Positions 62,327 to 64,000 of a stretch of 64,000 nucleotides of DNA are shown here, in pieces (the stretch's first letter is position 1; each line of letters begins with the position of its first letter). Made by a program: the position numbers and the translations under genes. The DNA lies in assembly GCF_006494425.1 (NCBI RefSeq), contig NZ_VHIV01000009.1:62001-126000 (forward strand). Reading direction: 5' to 3'. The notes under the pieces are model-generated. The model was not told the DNA's origin. It saw only the letters and a program-made list of their open reading frames with translations, and ran no database searches. The DNA is from Bacillus dicomae. GTDB taxonomy: Bacteria > Bacillota > Bacilli > Bacillales > Bacillaceae_G.

Positions 62327-63746
62327 CAAAGACAACATCACCAAAAATATTTTCATCAAAACCTTATTATTTTGTATTCTTTTATCACTTTGTCTTTATC
62401 AAATTATTTACTTCCTAGCTTCAAACTATGATAAAGAACGTTTTGCGAAAGAAAATGGAACGCATACTACAGAACAAGCGGATTCAGATAAACAAAACGA
62501 CCAAAGTAAAACGAATCAAAATAAAGCTGTATCACAGGGAGACATTTTTAATTTCCAATCTTCTATTATAGATTATAAATCACTCTCTACAGCTATCAAT
62601 CACCTTTTGCAGCCTAGCCAAACTGCAAAAGCAAATGAACATACTCAAAATATTTCGGGGAAAAATAGCGCTTCTGCTCCACTTACAGAAACGGAAAAGC
62701 AAGTCGCTACTAATGATGCCTTACATAAACAAAATGCAGCAAGTAAAGTAAATGATGCACAAGATAATCCAAAATTAACAGATGTACTGCAGCAATTAGC
62801 TCCACATATTGGCGCAACAATGCTTGCACTCTCTCTGCTCGGATCTTTAATTTATGCAAAACTAATTGCTAAACCTTTTCAATATATGAGTGATGCTTTA
62901 AAAGATATTATAAATCTTGATTTCTCAGATAAAAAGCTACTTAACAAAAATACAGATCAAACAGATTTTAATTTACAAGTAGCTGCTTCACAAGTACCAA
63001 ATATAGTGAAAAATTTACATGCAAGCAATCAAGATTTAAGAAATGAACTCAAAAAGGAACAACAATTAGAACAATCTCGTAAAGAATTTATGTCTATGGT
63101 TTCCCATGAATTAAAAACACCAATCGCAGCCGTTATGGGACAACTAGATGGCATGATTCACGGAATCGGAGCTTATAAAGATAGAGATAAATATTTAAAA
63201 CGTTCTTATGAAATGATGCAAGACATTAACATATTAACGGAAAAAATGTCGGAATTATCCAAAATACAAAACCCTCAATTTAAACCTGATTTAAAAGTTA
63301 TCTCATTAACTAATATTATTGAGGATGTTATGAAGAAAGTAGATTATTTCGTATCTGTAAAGCAATTAAATGTTCAATCTAACATTAAACAAGATGTACA
63401 AGTTTTAGCTGATCCTAAATTTATTCAAACTGCTATTTTTAACATTATTTCAAATGCAATTCATTATACAATTGACCATCAGCATGTATATATAAAGCTT
63501 TATGAAAAGCCTAACGGTTACGCATTAGAGGTATTAAATACAGGTTCACAAATAGATGAGGATAAACTTGCCCATTTATTTGAGCCATTCTATCGCGCAA
63601 ATCCTGACAAACATGGCTTAGTACAAGGTAGTGGTCTTGGGTTATACATTGTAAAACAAATACTAGATAAACATCAGTTTCCTTATGGGATACAAAACAC
63701 ACCTCAAGGTGTAAAATGTTCTATTGTATTCCCAAAGGCAATGTAA
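62304..63746 (+). CDS. Sensor histidine kinase
   Basis: A 480-residue membrane kinase beginning with TTG 62304 inside the end of the regulator gene. TM1 is at about 19-38, and a 130-residue extracytoplasmic loop is Gln/Asn/Lys-rich and low in complexity. TM2 is near 168-188. A HAMP-like segment and coiled coil lead to the phospho-acceptor H268 (MVSHELKTP). The ATP lid motifs are N (FNIISNAIHYT), G1 (VLNTGSQIDEDKL) and G2 (GSGLGLYIVKQIL). The signal is unknown; the disordered sensor loop may contact the cell wall. Confidence 0.92.
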   Translation: MATKSNRSKDNITKNIFIKTLLFCILLSLCLYQIIYFLASNYDKERFAKENGTHTTEQADSDKQNDQSKTNQNKAVSQGDIFNFQSSIIDYKSLSTAINHLLQPSQTAKANEHTQNISGKNSASAPLTETEKQVATNDALHKQNAASKVNDAQDNPKLTDVLQQLAPHIGATMLALSLLGSLIYAKLIAKPFQYMSDALKDIINLDFSDKKLLNKNTDQTDFNLQVAASQVPNIVKNLHASNQDLRNELKKEQQLEQSRKEFMSMVSHELKTPIAAVMGQLDGMIHGIGAYKDRDKYLKRSYEMMQDINILTEKMSELSKIQNPQFKPDLKVISLTNIIEDVMKKVDYFVSVKQLNVQSNIKQDVQVLADPKFIQTAIFNIISNAIHYTIDHQHVYIKLYEKPNGYALEVLNTGSQIDEDKLAHLFEPFYRANPDKHGLVQGSGLGLYIVKQILDKHQFPYGIQNTPQGVKCSIVFPKAM

Positions 63747-63827
63747 AAACTTACTACAATTTCATACCCCAAATTCATACTTCGTATGAGTGGCGGAATT
63801 TTGTAGAGTATATTACTCTGTTTCGTT

Positions 63828-63864
63828 CGCCCGTTATCCTTATTTGGATAGCGGGCGTTTTTTA
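63828..63864 (+). terminator. Terminator of the two-component operon
   Basis: CGCCCGTTATCC/GGATAGCGGGCG stem (63828-63839 and 63846-63857, one G-U), followed by TTTTTT. Confidence 0.92.
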
Positions 63865-63885
63865 ATATTCAAAAGGAGGATTTTC

Positions 63886-64000
63886 ATGGAGAAATTTAAG
63901 TATTCATTACTCGTTTTATTCGGAGCTTGTAGCTACGGCGTACTTTCAACTATTTTTAAACTTGGGTTTATTGATGGATTTTCAGCACATCAACTATTAG
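63886..64000 (+). CDS. EamA/DMT-family transporter, partial (runs off the right edge)
   Basis: ATG 63886 follows AAAGGAGG by about six bases and opens a frame still open at the window end (38 codons seen). The visible part, MEKFKYSLLVLFGACSYGVL then STIFKLGFIDGFSAHQLL, fits the first helix of an EamA-type drug/metabolite transporter. Confidence 0.7.
   Translation, partial: MEKFKYSLLVLFGACSYGVLSTIFKLGFIDGFSAHQLL

Overview
The window is chromosomal DNA of a low-GC Firmicute, almost certainly a member of the Bacillus cereus group (cereus/thuringiensis/anthracis). The reasons are the AT-rich sequence with strong AGGAGG-type ribosome binding sites, a gene order that follows the Bacillus subtilis yut-yun-suf-yus region, many sporulation and spore-coat genes, and two copies of the bcr1 repeat typical of the group, each flanked by ATAAA target duplications. 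No rRNA, tRNA, prophage, insertion sequence or CRISPR array was seen.

Layout. 0-14 kb is the yut/yun core: a NagD-like HAD phosphatase, a SufR-like regulator, yutE, class II FBPase (glpX), a structured leader RNA before a DUF1062 gene, yutD, a YhcN/YlaJ lipoprotein, a MerR-TipAS regulator divergent from a YhfC membrane protease, lipA, lytH and yunBCD. 14-20 kb is the sufCDSUB iron-sulfur operon. 20-24 kb is the SAM-riboswitch-controlled metNIQQ methionine importer. 24-26 kb is yusDEF, gcvH and yusI. 26-34 kb is accessory: palindrome repeats, gene remnants, a PAP2 enzyme, an ldh-like gene with an EIIC-like transporter under a Rex-type operator, coat-F proteins, a CPBP protease and a self-regulated TetR/metallo-hydrolase operon. 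34-42 kb is fatty-acid beta-oxidation (fadN-fadA-fadE, with a FadR-type operator), yuzL, a D,D-carboxypeptidase and proline dehydrogenase. 42-54 kb holds a chemoreceptor, a TrmB regulator, an LPATG-anchored thioester adhesin with identical CnaB repeats, an MFS exporter, a T-box-controlled amino-acid exchanger, a secreted 49-residue-repeat protein and a second YidC. 54-64 kb holds YitT, GNAT, several small membrane proteins, an XRE-DUF3169-M50 peptidase operon, DedA, an L,D-transpeptidase and an OmpR-type two-component system.

The points most worth a second look are the leader RNA of the DUF1062 gene (3.84-4.12 kb), a dispersed repeat family with strict 21-bp periodicity (14.3 and 56.8 kb), an orphan triple palindrome array (26.2-26.36 kb), yunD apparently starting at CTG, a yunC terminator whose 3' arm is the yunB ribosome binding site, an LDH with an altered specificity loop, and three membrane proteins under 60 residues.
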